The notes below the pieces were generated by a model, which was not told the DNA's origin, searched no databases, and was given only the letters and a program-made list of their open reading frames with translations. Positions 37,401 to 52,400 of a stretch of 64,000 nucleotides of DNA are shown here, in pieces. A program made the translations under genes and the position numbers. How positions within the stretch are numbered: the stretch's first letter is position 1; each line of letters starts with the position of its first letter. This DNA comes from Gorsachius magnificus (Eukaryota; Chordata; Aves; Pelecaniformes; Ardeidae), in assembly GCA_034008185.1 (NCBI GenBank), contig CM067086.1, forward strand, positions 17,955,507 through 18,019,506. The letters run 5' to 3'.

Positions 37401-40400
37401 GGGGTAGCATGTGATAAAGTGAATACTGTTGACAAAAGAGAAAAAGCATCAGCCGATTTTAAAATCTGCAAATTCTGAGTACGTGGAAGAACCAATGTTG
37501 ATGTAGCACAGTTAACGTACTTACATTAGTGACAACAGACAAGATGGCCATTCCGTTCAGGATTTCTTGCCAAACTCCTATGCTATGTGCTTTCGCAGCC
37601 ACAGGTCTCCTGTACTGAGTGGTTAACTTCCAGGAGTCTACTCGAATCTCCAGGATATTATTCATCAGAGCAAGGAGGGGAGCCAGGGGAAAGGATGCCA
37701 CGAAGAGAGTAATGAATCCAAACTGAATGACTGCAAGGGAGAAAAGAGAAGTGCCAAGACCTGCCCCTACAGAAGTACCCTCAGGGTGACGATGAAACAC
37801 GCAAGTTGCCACTCGCAGGCAAACGGCAAACTTCTGCCAGGCTACACAGCGAGTCATCTCCAGCCCTGGCCCCAACTGAGTGACAAACTGCCCCAGCCCT
37901 GAGACTTCTCTAGTCTCTTCGGGACGGGACAGGCTGCCATTCAGCAGCACCCAAGGGAGCAGGGCATTCGGGTCCTGCCCAATGATGCTGGATACTAACT
38001 CTTCCTTGGTGCTGCAGTTCTCTCACGAACAGAACATAACTGTTCGGGGATGGGAATGTACACACACATCACATTTCTGAATTATGAGAGAGGAGTAAAT
38101 TAAAATCAAAAGGCTAGTTTTCCTCTCCTGCAGTTTGTACAGGGTAAGCCCATTCTCCTAAATGAAGAAGAGGAAATACTTTTACTTTTATCACAACCTT
38201 ACCTCCACCTATAGTTATTGGTTTAGTCAAAATATTAATAGCAATTCTGTATATAATAGTTCCACGGGGAACTCTTAACATCAGTTTAAGAATTGCAAAT
38301 GAAACACACAAATGATCCCTCTAGTCATTACAGAATGTGCCAGTCCCCAATGCAGAGCCAACACTGCCACTGTATTTTAAAGACAGGAAACAGAACATCT
38401 TGTCTGGTTTAGGCAGTGGATAAAAATAAATTCCCATACACCAGTCATCAGCTCTTCCATGATTTTAGCTATCAGTTCTTCATCTTAGACAAGCAACGAA
38501 ATTCCTACTAGCTTAGCAGCCCCAGAACAACGCTGGAGCACACTGGTTCAGTTGCGATTCAGGAAGAGCAAGGACATCTGTTAACAGGCATGGCTGACAG
38601 CACGGATGGTTTTAAATTTCACAGGACCAACAGTATGAAATATGAAGTGACAATGATACAGGCAGTAATTATTTCTGTACAAATAAAAGAATATAAGGGA
38701 CCACTTTTCAACAAATTTTATCCTTCTAATAGACACATACTGATATTTTCTTTAGTGTCTTTTAGGTTCAGTTTGGCTTCAATTTCTAGTTTTAGTTTCT
38801 CAGGTTTTGTAATGTCATATGCTGTTCTGTTCATGTCACTGTTGAAAAATCCTATTCTGTTACCTGTGCTCCCTCTGCTGGTCTCCTGGACTGTATGGAA
38901 GCACTGCTCAGTGCAAACCTAAACCCAAATGGATTGTCTCAGATCCAGTTCCTATGTCTCATACCTGCAGTACCCCTCCTTACAGAGTATTTGGCACTCA
39001 TCCCGTACATACAGTTTCCACTGACATCAGCTGAGAATACGCTTGGGAACAAGAACAGAACAGACATCACGACAGCTGGCTGCACTGAGAATAATGTTCC
39101 CCATTCAAATGAGGGAAACAAACAGTCTTTGCAGTGTTTCTGTGAAATTCCCTGCAGTCTAAGATGCAAAGGCAGCTTATTTTTTTTTCTTTTTTTAATT
39201 GGGCTGACCTATTTAATGATTTCCAGCAGTTAATCGTCTACTGTTTACCAGATGAAAGCGGTGGCATCAACCCATAACAATTAATTGAGAAGCTATTTTT
39301 TTTGGAACTGCCAGTACGAGGTGTCTTGTCCTCAATTCCAAATGTGTATTTTTAAACTTACCCATTTCTAGATATTCATAGAACAGGCCTAAGGCTCCAA
39401 ATGTCTGCAGATCATGGTCTTGCTCCCAGCGACTGTATAAATTTTCTGGATTACTTCTGGCTTTCCGGCGTCCCCACCAGTTACAAATCCAGCTGTGTAT
39501 GCAGAAAAAAGTTAACAAGGAGAGAAGCAGATCAGTATCCCTTTCTCTCTGCAAGCTCCTTGTTGTAATATACTTTTACAAGCATGGCTTTCACAGAAAG
39601 AGACCAAAAGCCTCTACAGAATGAGCCTACTCATCGGAATTTGTTCTTAATTTATAGAATTTTTCTTAGCTTCTTCATACGGGAATAGTGGTTATCACTA
39701 CTTCCTAGAATTTCCTCTGTCCATAACATGGGCATCCCAGTGTAAGAGAGAACTTACGGTACAATGGCCTCTTGGATATTTCCCCAGATCTGTTTGCCAG
39801 CCATGACTATGGTGAGCTGTGTCGTCAGTTCTATCAAACAGCCTGCAGGATCACACTGGCAGAGACAAACTGGGGGTTAATGGACAGTAATAATGGACAT
39901 TACCCAGATAAACTGTGTTCTACTACTGTATAAATGAAAGAAGGAAGAGGAGTTCTTAAAACTTCTTAGGACAGTACTTAATTTTCACCTGGACTGCCAG
40001 CAAAGATACTCTCTCAGGAAGGCTGTTACAGATGGGCTTTCAATGCTCAGTGTGCTTGATAGAACACACACCAAAACACGACAACCGTTCGAAGACAGAG
40101 CAATTCAGAGATGCTTCAGGCTGAGCACCGTGCAGACACACAAAGACAGGGCAGCAGGATCCGCACGCAGCAGCCACCCCACAGCACCAGCAAGGGGAAT
40201 CTATGGTGCTCGGTTGGCTCTCAACACCAGACCAACCCTGACCTAGCAAGCACCTGCACTTTCTAGCCATATCCCTACACCAGAGGTATTTAAATACCTG
40301 CTGGTATCTGGTCTCTGTTTGCTGAGAACACTAGTTTTAAGGTTTCAACTCTTTACTGAGGCCTTCTTAAGAGTTTAGCAGCCAGACCAGTGTTAGGATA

Positions 40401-43400
40401 TACTCTATCAGTAACTGCACTGCATTACTTCATTGTGTTTTGCACAGTTTTTCCTCCACTGCTGCCTACCAAGCAATGCTTCACATTTAATACTGTATTT
40501 CATCTCTGTACAAACAGCATAATTAGCAATGAAATGAGGGGGAAAAAAGCAAAAGCTTACAGAGTGCCTCTTACCAAATGGTTTCTCTGAAAACGTTGTG
40601 CCTCAAAAAGCTTATGAAGACACCCAAAAGCCAGAGAGCATTTCCATTTATACTAGCTTTCTTCAACCTACAGGACCACTTTTAAGACCTACGGCGAGAT
40701 CCACTGGTATTTCTGGAGAACTGGGGCCAAGAGAAGTTTTTTGATTTTTCACCCTTGTGACCGAGAGCCACAGATTTTCACTGCTGGTGCTTCCCGGACT
40801 AGCAACAGCAGGAAGAGGCCCTGGAAGCCCTTCCATCAGCCTCAGGACGGCCAGCTGAGGTCCAACACATGCCAGACCAAACCTGCAGCTGGCAATTTAT
40901 GACTGCACAGGTTGGAGGGGATGAAGAGTTTGAACTAGTTTATTATTATTCAATCCACCTTAATCAAGAAAGTCCTACCTCTTCATTTCGCCAGCGATTA
41001 AACATGTATGTGTAGGCACCTGGGTAACCAACAAACTTCCCTTTGAAGAAGGCCACGTAGAAGCAGGATGAATAGTAGTTGACAAACTGGAACAGAAACA
41101 TTTTCATGGTCAGCCTGTTCTCATACTCCATATGAGTTCTGGGGATCTCTGTGAAACCAGAAAACAGAATTATTTTTTTCCTTCATTCCTTTTAAAAGGA
41201 TACAGATTCATAAATACTCATCACCCACAGTGCCTTTACATCCCAAGGGAAAAAAAAAAAAGAAAAAATAAAGAGAAAGCCACCTGCAAACAGTTCAGCA
41301 GATGGAATTCCTGCTCTCGGACATCCTGTCCTTAATTTACAGTGCAATGCTCTGAGTAGGCAGGCAAATGAAATTCATTCCTGAAACACTTACAAGCTTC
41401 AATTTCCCCTTCTTTGTACTGCCCACTAGCACTTGTCCATCCCAAAATCTTACACTGTTTTTAGTAGATCCAAAACGAATCTCAAAAGTTAACTAGCAGG
41501 GTCTTCTAAGAGAGTGAAAATTTCACTGTTGGCAATACACATGATAAAGATTTTTTTTGTTGTTGTTGTTTGTGGTAAAGAAGTATGTTACGGTTGGGTT
41601 TTTTTTCCAATACGCTGTATATGTGTAACTTATACTAAAATCAGCAGAAAGTGGATGGGCTCTGTGCCTCTGAAAGATTAGGCTTGCAGTGGGGGGAAGA
41701 ATAGGGAAGGATACAGATATCTCGGTGATACTGAACATCACCAAACCTTCACTTAAGATTTTGCTGCCTTCACAATCACATTCTCCATCATGTTTACATT
41801 TTTAAAGGTAGAAGGAAGCCCTGTGGACATTATTGGCAAAATGTCCTGTTAAATGGTAACATATAACTAATTCAAGCTGGGCTAAAGGGGAAGAAAAGAC
41901 ACCACAAGCATTTACATCCCTCTGAATTGGTCAGAACCTGGCAGATGTGTTGAACTCCCCACCCCTAAGGCAAAGTTATTTTATATATCTGAGTAAATTA
42001 ACGTTTCCAAGGCTGGCATAAATGCATGACAGAAGGTATTTACTAGGAGCCTGTAGTGTACCACAGAAGAGGCAGTACTCAGGTGAGGGAGTCTGCCTAG
42101 GCTGCAGCTCATTAAACTATTTTTATTGGCAGTGAGCTGTTCACATGTTTACATCAGACGCTCAATGTTCAGAGCACCAGAGGTAGGATATACCCGCACG
42201 TCTGAAAAATCTGGCCTTAACCTTTTTAAGGAATTCAGGAGTGAAAAGAGTTGGAACGGACAATCCTGACAGCCGGAGCCAAGGTATCATACCCTGGAGC
42301 CACCGTCTCCCTAAGCGCGGGCTAAGTGCAGCTGGCACGGCTGCCAGAGGAGGGCAGCAGTCCCACAAAAGTAAACATTTATTTTCCCTCTGTCACCAAC
42401 AACCACAGGTAGAGCTGACATTTAAGAAATTAATCCTCCACACTTGAAAGCAGCCAAATAACACTGCAGAGCCGTCATTCTTGTAATTCACGCCCTTGAA
42501 GAAAGAAAGATTTTAAAAATCATTTTCGGGGGGAGGCGGATTTTGTTGGGTGCTTTTTTTGTTTTGTGGTGGTTTTTTTGCTACGGGAAATGTTACTTAT
42601 AACCTGTTCTGTCTTTCTTTGGTCTAATTCGGTCAAGTGAGCTAAGCAATACAGATCTCTGACACAAGAGATGGTCCACAATAAATCGAAATATACCCAA
42701 TGCAACATCCCATTAAAATGTCTGCAAGAAACACTTTTCAATTCTCGATTCCACTTGTAAGACCTCATAAAAAAAGATCACCCAGCTGTGTTTATGACAG
42801 CTGTACAAACTACAAGTACCTAATTCTTTCATCTTTCTCTCCCAGCTGAATAATCTGCAATTATTTCTTTCTATAAAGCACCTGCAGGGACTTGTACATC
42901 TAAATCATTAATGGCAAACACAGAAGAATATGTAAGAAGGGCTCTAGGGAAGGATATTTCCAGCAAGTAAGCAACAGTCAAACATAAAATCTGCTACAAA
43001 TGCAATAGATCTTTCTGGGCCTGCCTGCTGGCTCCTCCCGCCCTGGAGTGAGCCTACTGTGGGTAAGGCTACCAACGGCTACAGCCACGAGGACACATCA
43101 GGGGCCCGGCTTCTCAACCTGCTCAGTCTCTGCCTTCAATCTGTATTAACTCCAGATCTGTAAATCTGCTAAGGGCAACAGCACCAAGAGAAAACCCTGG
43201 AAAATATACTGTTCTATCCCATCCCCCAGCCTCCTACCTTTTCCCCCCAAAGAAAGAGACATGATTATCTAGTCTTTTTTCATGTAAAGATGGCTGTGAA
43301 AGCTGTGATCTATTTTTTAAAAAAAGATTTAATTTCTAATTAGGATTTATAATTGAAATACTGCTAAATCAAGACAGTTTGATCTTGTTGTGGTGACTCT

Positions 43401-46400
43401 AATGTAACACATGATGATTTTTAATGACATTCAGAACTACAATTGTCTCTGTAGACTAATTTTAATATAAGCAAACATTATACTAGGAGAAACCAGCTTA
43501 CGATAACTATTCAAATGCAGGGAAAATGTTCGGTGCGGCCATGGATACAACTGAGCCACTGCTGCAAGTTACAGACTGATGCCCTAGTGCTCCCCTGCGC
43601 CCGAGGCGAGAACAACTACACAGAGCCCCTCTAGATGGGTTCTACCTTTAGCGGCTCCTTGAAAGTTTCGTCTTCAAGTACACTGCTTACCCATATCTGT
43701 AATCCAGATGGCTATCCTCTCATATAAGAAATTCAGTATCATGATGATGACAAAATTCAGGCATGAGGCTGTGACTGAAGTTGCCAGCTGAGGGGTCAGT
43801 AGTCCACTGATGGGCTGTAAGCTTTGGGTGTTCTCCATCAGGCTGGCAAAGGCAGCATACACCGCAAGACGATACACGATCACAGCTATCATGCTAGCTA
43901 TGATGAGAGAGACCTAAGGAAAGGACAGAGGTCTGAAATACACTAACAGCTCAGTATAGCTATATGCATGCAACTTTTGAAATGAGATACAAATGATCAT
44001 GCTTTGTAGTTTTATAGCACTGAAATGCAAAGTACACAGGCAAAATACTCTATTAGAGACATTAAACCCAATAAAACGGTTTTGTTAGCACGAGAGAAGC
44101 AGACAATCTAAGATCAATATTCAAGAAAAATAAACAGTGCAGAAGGATACAGACTCATAGAAATGGAGATGGAAGGAACAAGTTAGATTGTATTGTCCAC
44201 CCTGAAATTCACTCTGCAGATGTTTCTACAGAGGAATATGTAGATATTTCATTGTAGGGAATAATGCTTTTTTTTTTTTGCCTTTACTACAATTTTTTCA
44301 GTATGGTCTGTTCATAGCACATAAGCCAGAAAAAAGTTATCCCTATGCTAAAATGTCCAATGAAATTACTAATTAATGACAGATTTCCGAGGTCTTTTTT
44401 TTTTAATTCTGAATTGAAGTGCATTTTGCATGACAGCAGGATTAAAATGATGAAAAAAAATCTGCAGGACAGTAATAAAAGCAGGTGTAAATGCAGAACC
44501 GCACAGCCTGGCTAGTTACAGGCAAATAAGGCTCCATCTCCTGAAACAGTCAAGCAAGCACAGCACAGTTCACAAATCCGTAATCTTATTCTAACACCAA
44601 GCAGCACACAGAGCTCTCATCAGCTGTGTGAAAGTGCCCACATCCGAGAAAACCATCCAGAACCCCCCTCTCTTAAAAGGGCAGATAGGACATGATTTTA
44701 ATGTGCTGGGGGGGGGAGAAAGGGGAGGAAGATGAGGACAGAAGTGGCCATAACAATGCTTATAGTAAAGACAGTACTTGGAAAGAACGGTTAAACCTTT
44801 GCAAAAATCGATCGGTAACTGAAGGAAAAGGACCTCCTCCTTCATTAGATGACCAGGACAGAACGATTACTGTAGTGCTAGGTCAGCTGTCATACAGCTC
44901 CGAGTCCAAAACTGGACCGAATTTTAAGAAATCCTTCGTGTCGAGGTTTCTTAAAATGATCATTTACTTGGATGGACCATGTTTTTCCACACAGCCAGAG
45001 AGTGTTTTCCTCCACTCCTTCAATTTTTTATTTTTTATTTAATTGAAGAAATGGCTACATTCATTAGTTGCCAGTCTCTGCTGCAGCATCAGGTAGCTAG
45101 GTCTTACCCAGGTGAGTATCCCCATATAGCATATGAACAATTTTCCACGCTCGTGTAAAGTTCTCTTTTTCGCAACAAATTCTAATTCCTAAAATATCAG
45201 ATTGCATGTATTAAGAAAGGATCATTTAAGAACCAATGCCAGTGGAAGAAGATTTAGTAAAAAATAATCTGAGTGTGATACACCTCTGGGACAAGGCACT
45301 GCAGTATGCTAACGCTCCTCTTGGACAAAAGGGCACCGATTACTACAGGCGAGCGCCATATTAAGTATATCATCAATAAGTATAATGAACCAGGAAATGC
45401 TTGTTTTGACGACAGAAGGTATTAAACCCGTAGAACGTTGTTGACAGGAGTTTATTTTCTGTTGCACAAAAGCCGTGCCGAACGCCCTGGCATACCGCGA
45501 TGTAATTGCGCGGAATACAGCGGCCGCAACCGAGCTGCACGCTTCTCCCTGACACAACCCAGCAGCAGCGGGGTTCTACAAGCATTGCTTCTCGACGGCG
45601 CTACTCTTCAGTCAGTCGGCGTGCTCACACCAATGTGATTTTGTTTGAAGTGTAACGTGCTGCTCTATCAGGAGAGATATACTACCCGAATCTGCCTAAG
45701 CATACTTACTAAGCACAATTATCAATACCACAGTCTCGGGTCACAACAAGTTGTTTGATGATGACAACCGTTAAAGGCTCTATTAACAGAAATATTAAAG
45801 AAACAGCTGAGATAAGATACAGGCGCAATGTCAGGTGGCTTTACATGGGCTCGTAACATTTTATACCTATTACGTATTAATAAATAATATATATATATCC
45901 TATACTAAAACCAAATGTTTTGCACGTAATAGGCTATGCAACAAGTTTTCTACTTTAGAACAAAATGTAGGCAATAATGTGCAATGACAGAGCCTAAGTT
46001 TGAATGTAATGCTTCATTATTTATGCAAATTAAGATTCTACTGTAATCAGCAAAACCAGATTTTAGCTATGATCTAGCCAGATAGTTTAGTGACCAAATG
46101 AGGTGTTAATTAAAGCCTCAAGATGGGCAATTTCACCTAGAACTTTGAATCCTAGCCAGGAATAATGAGGAAACAATTTTCTGAGCAGAGCAAAGCCAGC
46201 CTTGGGACGCAAGCAACTCAGTGACCTGTATCCATATTATCTTGTCAGTCTGCAGAATTAACTTAGGTGAAATCAGCGTCCTTTCATGTGTTCCGTATTG
46301 CACATTATCTAATGAACGGAAATTACACGACAGTGTGGCTAACCCATATGGTTTTCTATAACTGGGTATTGATAAGGATCACCGCTAAACCCTGCCACAC

Positions 46401-49400
46401 AAAAGCTTCTGAAAATCCACCAAGGGAGTAAAATGATGTGTCATAAAACAAAGGACTGCACAGTCATTGAGTTTTTACGGTAATTATTAATGCATATTTA
46501 GAAAGCACAGAACAGTGCAGTATCTCAGAGATCGGAAAAATCTATTATGGTCCAATTTTTGTTTCCAAAATAAAGTCCAAATAAACTGCCCTACCTAGGA
46601 GATCTGCATGAATGTAGAGAAAGAACAATCTTCTCCCTCAGGACAGTTACACAAACGCACCTCACCCATGCCATCTTTGGCTGTCATCTGCTGCGGTTGA
46701 TCGCCTCGTCAGACTATGGGTTTTGGTCCATGCTGTACGTAACCACTGCCCACGGGTCAGCCCATTACTTCCCTGCCCTCGCACGCTTACCCTCTGCTGC
46801 AACCCGTTCCTCCAGAGCACACAAGGGCCGTGAACCACCTGCGCCATTTCCCCCTGCTCTTCCCTTCAACTGCAGCAGAACCACAGTGGTTCAGCTGGGT
46901 TTGGTCGCTGCGCAGCCATAGAAGCAAGTGGAAGTTTTGAGCCTGGGCATACACAGGGATGTGAGCTAGTGAATAACACACAACAGGCGGGCATTTGATT
47001 TCAATTAGCTGGAACTAGCTAATCAGAAACTGATTTACCTGAAACTGTTTCCCTGAGCATGCAGAAATCAATACCGTGGCAGAGCTACACTCAAAAATCA
47101 CAGTGCATGGGTATCAAAGATCTCTGCGTGACTCCAGCCTGCAAGTTACAGGTGTAAGCAGCATTAATGCCGAATGTGCGTGAGGGGAAGGAGAGACAGA
47201 AAAACGGCCTCTCATGAAAAATAAGATTAGTGTATACATTTCCTAATAATTAAGGAGAGAAACCCCAAAAGACAGGGCTACTCCTTCTAGAGCAATGATG
47301 CTTCCTGTGTTCTGGCTAAGCTTCTATTTCTTTTCTGAAGACTTATCTAAGCCTACTTACGACTAGTAAAAATAACTCATTTACATACAATTCCAGGAAG
47401 AGGAAGGATGATTTAAAAATACATTAAATTGAGGTTGTAGATGTTGTATTGGAATGAACCATCTGATCCCTAAATTTGTCAAGTAACTCCTACCTAAATT
47501 AATTGAGGTTGTAGATGTTGTATTGGAATGAACCATCTGATCCCTAAATTTGTCAAGTAACTCCTACCTAAATTAAATTCAAATGCAGACAATTAGCATC
47601 AGTAGGTATTTACATAAAGCATTTAACAGAGTTAAATAGTGTGGTTAATTGTATCTCAATTAGATTTCAGACAAAGGACTTAAGCAACCTTCATCTTTCT
47701 AGCGCTCCCCATAGTGGTTGTTTATCAGAAACAAAACCACGGCTAGTCCCACTTTTGCATCTTTAGATCAAGACGACTGCTCCTTCGTATGTTGTGCAGG
47801 GATAAGAAAGAGCACTTTTAAAGGCACAAAGATTTCAGACTGCTGCCTTGGAATGTGAAGGACACTGTAAAGATGGTGTTAGCCAAGTGAAAGCTATAAA
47901 CTCTGCCTGTGTATTCCTGATTTAATATATCAGCTTCCCATGAAAATTAAAGTCAACAGGGGGTAACTAATGAAAGTTATGCAACCCTCGCCCCACGTTC
48001 TCATTTATTCTGCGTCAAAAGCCTAGATAACAAAAGACACCTGCAGGAAGACAGCCATGGCCCAAGAGATGGGGCATGCCTGCCACGTGCAAGAGGAGGC
48101 TGAAGTGCCGAGCGCCTCCGTTACTGCTGCCCTCAGCCTGTAAGGCGGGACAGCCACACAGGGCAGTGGCCCTGCGCCAGGGTAAACAGACCCTTGAAAG
48201 GCAGGGCTATCAACTCCAGAACTTACTGAAGCTAACACAGCTACGCTGCTTTCGGCAGTTAAGGGGTTCCTCTCTGATACCAGTCTATCAGAGCACAAAC
48301 CTCAGCACTCACCAACTGGACGCCTTCAGGGAGAAAACAATGCGTTACCAAATTCTGCTTTGAATTCAATGCCATCTACTGCGTTCAGCAAGGGTGTGAT
48401 TGGTGTCACGTTCTAAATACTTAAGCCAAACTCACTGCTACCATAAACACTGCTCTGTGGAGATGCAATAGCTGATGGCCTGCCCTGCTCCAACATAAAT
48501 GCCACATTGCTCACGTGTGTCACACAAATCTTTGCCTAGCCATGAGATACACACTTGTTGCCGAGGCAGAACTCGCACCTCATCAAACTATCTTTCAGCA
48601 CACAAACTGAATTTGCATGCACGTCAACCCAGCAGGCCCATTACCTGAGTTACAGGATTCTTCTTCTTTTGGGTACATTTTGCCTCGTACTCAGGCCTCA
48701 GCTGGAGTTGTTGCTGTTCCTCTTCAAAATCAACCAAGTCCCACTCATATTTCAGCCTAGCTTGTCGTCTCTTCCAAAACTCCAAGAAAAGTGTAACTGC
48801 AATTTGGAAATGTTACAATTAAGGGAGAAGTGAACAAGTTCATGAACTTATTTCTGCACTGGCTTCTAATTCTGTGGTGTATTATTTACCCTCACAGTGT
48901 GACCCATCTATTTTTATCGACTACCTATTCAAGTTCACAGCTAAAACTGTAATATGGATTAAGTAATTAGCTAATTGAATTCCAGAAGGGGATGAAAAGG
49001 AAGATGCCAAGACAGGATATGGGCATTTCCATGGTTATGACAACCATGTTCTATTGCAGTTTAACTACTTCTCATTCACAAATAGCAACACGGAATTAAC
49101 AAAGAAATATGGTAATTCAACTAATTGCTAGTGTATAAACCTGTAACACGTGAACAACTATTACAAATAAGCAGAACTGTTTTCAAGTAGTGTGTTCAAA
49201 GACTTCTGTTGCTTTTTGATGATTATTTGTTATCATGGTCATTCTAAAGACAGTGAATGTCTGATGCTTTTCATAGCATCAACAGTGAGGCTGGCTTAAG
49301 AAATTTTTAGGACACTGGAGGGAACTGATTTTATATCTAAACCAAACAACTATAAAAGTTATAATATCGTGTAAGATTTAAAAAGCCCTCTGTTAACTGC

Positions 49401-52400
49401 TTTAAAATGTAAACTTTAGGTAATCTGACTGTTCTTATTTGAAGTGGAGAGGCTTTACGGTTTACACAAACACAGGAAAGCTTATCTTCTTCAGTTCTAA
49501 AATCTTTTGCTGGTACTTCCTGAATGACTAATCCACGTCACTCAAAGGCTAGTGCTTAAAACCAAGAAAAGATTAGGGAAACAGCCACACATCATCTTAT
49601 GTGATTTTTTTTTGAGAATTATCTACAAAAAGTTAGTGGCTAGGTCCTTCAATAACAAATAAACAAACAGATTTTCTATTTGCACACAGAGATCTGTGTT
49701 AATGAACTATCTATATTCAAATTGAGCTTTAATGATGATATTTCATACAAACAGCATGACACAGAACACAAAGGTATTTAAGGAAATAAGAAACAATAAC
49801 TACACTATCCTGCCTCCATAAACCTTCACAGAGTTGAAGAAAAGAACATGTATTCAAGATAATACGATCTTAAAGTCTGAACAAGTATCGCGTGGTGTGA
49901 AACCATGCTACAGAGAGTCAGGAAATCCACCTCTCTCTGCATCATCAAAACATGCTATAATGTACGAACTTCACCGGAGTAGAAGCCAACTGGTTCTCAT
50001 GCTAAAAGCATTGCTAATGAAGTGCTAGTGCTGGACCAGCATCCAGTGAAAGGACAGAAAAGCACTCTACTCCCTCAAGGGGATGCTGATACTGTGCAGG
50101 GCTCAGCAGAGAGGACTCTTACAAGGATTGCATAAGGTCAGACCACTCTGTCTTAGGTTACTAAGGAAAGAAAGAGAGTATGTAATGCTTACGACAGCCT
50201 AGATATCTGCTGGATTTTGTTTGGTTTTGTTTAAGCCCAATCCCTCTCTAACTTGAAATTATTTTTACTCTTTCATCACTTCTGCATCTGAGGCAAGATA
50301 TTAAAGCAAAGCCATTATTCCTTTTCTTCCCACTTCCAGTGTCCCTCAGCAATTTGGCCAAGATGTCCTTATTACTTGACATAAAGCTTATCAGATGTAC
50401 TCACCCCATATGCCCATGAAAATGGCAAAAAAGAGAGTTGCCACGTTGTCAAACAAATGGGAATACTGCAACAGAATACAGAGGAACAGGTCAGTACCAA
50501 AACGGTTTTCAGTATGAACAAAAATGACAAGTGGCTGGAGAACCAGATACAGACCTCTGAGGACTGACAGGTGGTGTTTAGTCTCCAGTACTCACACTCT
50601 CGGTCACAAAGAGGGCACATGATGATCTCTCCTCCAATTGCAGGGTCACAGATTTCTTTGCTGAGGAGAAAATATTATACAGTATCTGTTTTCATATCAT
50701 CTTAAGAGCTGCTAGATGAAATTTATTAAAAACAAATAAATTAAGAGCTACATTTCCTCAAAGCTCAACATCTGCAGCTTCACAGAGAAGATGCTCAGTC
50801 TTGTCACGTTCACTGGCGTTAACCTGTAGTTGGTCAGGGCAAGCCAAGCAACGTAGCAGCTGCTACAAGGAGGAGAACCAGCAGTTCACTTGGTGTGGGC
50901 CTTCCGATTCTATCGGTAATGAGTCAGAAGTCTGTAAGGAGCCGTACTGCACGTGGAGTGCTTTCGGGTGAGATGTAAACCATGTTATTCCTCATCAGGT
51001 TAGTAATGCATTCAAAACACCTTTTCTAAAAGCAGAGGCATTAATTCAGCTTTGTTATCTACAGTAAAATTTGCTACCTGAATTTAACCACTACAGTGGG
51101 TGACGTTTACAATCCTATGACAGTCCTTCAGTATCCAGAGAAATCTGAACATGTATAGCAGTATTCTCAGGTGAACTGTCAACCTAGCTAAAATTTAAGT
51201 CTCAAAATGACATAATTCAGTGAAATAAATTAAAATTTTAACCCGTTATTTATCTTCTATGGTTAATAAAATTTTCCGGAAGCCTTCTTATAAAAAACAA
51301 TGAGCAATGAAACATCAACCCTCTTTTCCTCTCCCCACCCATCCTGTTTCCCCCGCTGCCCTGAATACAATAAATCTTGTGACCCTTGAAGAAACAAATG
51401 CAATGCTTATTTAAAAAGCAAACTCTGGCTTCCGAGATACTGGATCCCTCTTTGATGGGAGAACACTGTCCTGAACTCATGCTTTTGGTAGTTAGTACAA
51501 ATGATGTCCTATACAAAAAGGTCAACAGACTGCTCTGCAAGACAGATGAAAATAGAAAAGCTTAAGGCAACAATAAGCACTTGAAACAAACAATTTTGAG
51601 AGGTGTCAGTGGTACTCTTAGGACTTTATGTATTGCAGGTCCTCCGATATAAAAAACTGTTGCCAAATGGCAATAAAATCCTGCTTTTCACCCACAAATT
51701 GAGTCTTACTAATTAATAGTCACAAGTTCTGCATTAGCTGTCCACCACCATTTCAGTCCATAAAGATAGCTGAAGAATAAATTTGTCTGCTCTGACAGTC
51801 TTTAAAAGCTTATTACCTGTTTTTTCGCAGGGATGAATTTTTCACATTATAAGCCCACAAGATTGTCAGCATTACACTCACCTGCTCATATTTTCATCCA
51901 TTGTAAACAAGCCATAAAGAAAACAGATTAAGCCAACAACTGCTGCAAGGAATAACATCTCAGTGTAAAATCCAAGCCAGGCAAAATAGATTCCAATCTT
52001 CTCACCATAGTACTTCCTGAATACAAAAACATGCAATTAATAGGAATACAAAGCAAAGTTTAAAGCTGCAATAGAGCGAACTGGCCAGAGTCACAATGAA
52101 ACAATTGGCACAATTCTCACTTAGCAGAAGTGTAAATGCACTGATGTACACTGGGAAAAATGGGATTTGAAGCTAGCTGTGAGAAGTTACACAAGCTGAA
52201 TGAATAAAATATATCTGGCCTCTTTCTGACCCCTTTTTTTCCACCTAGCAGAAGCTCCAACTGTAAAAATCACTCTTTCCCCTTCCCACAGGATAATGTA
52301 AATGAAGATTTACTTTTTCATTTTCCAAGGAGTTATACAAAATGAAACTGGGCACAACAGTTCTGATCATATGGTTAAAACGAACGGGTAATTCACAGAA

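Larger units (their letters stand above)
34430..43690 (-). other. ANO5: ANO5 introns 21 to 15
   Basis: Introns of 685, 1064, 1058, 1631, 265, 1123 and 2542 bp separate exons 22 to 15. They are AT-rich, and no transposon, RNA gene or extra coding exon was seen. Simple runs include eight G near 35482-35489, A/T runs at 41247-41260, and a T-rich stretch near 42545-42580. Short open frames here (for example 38590-38922 plus) are considered chance. Confidence 0.85.
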
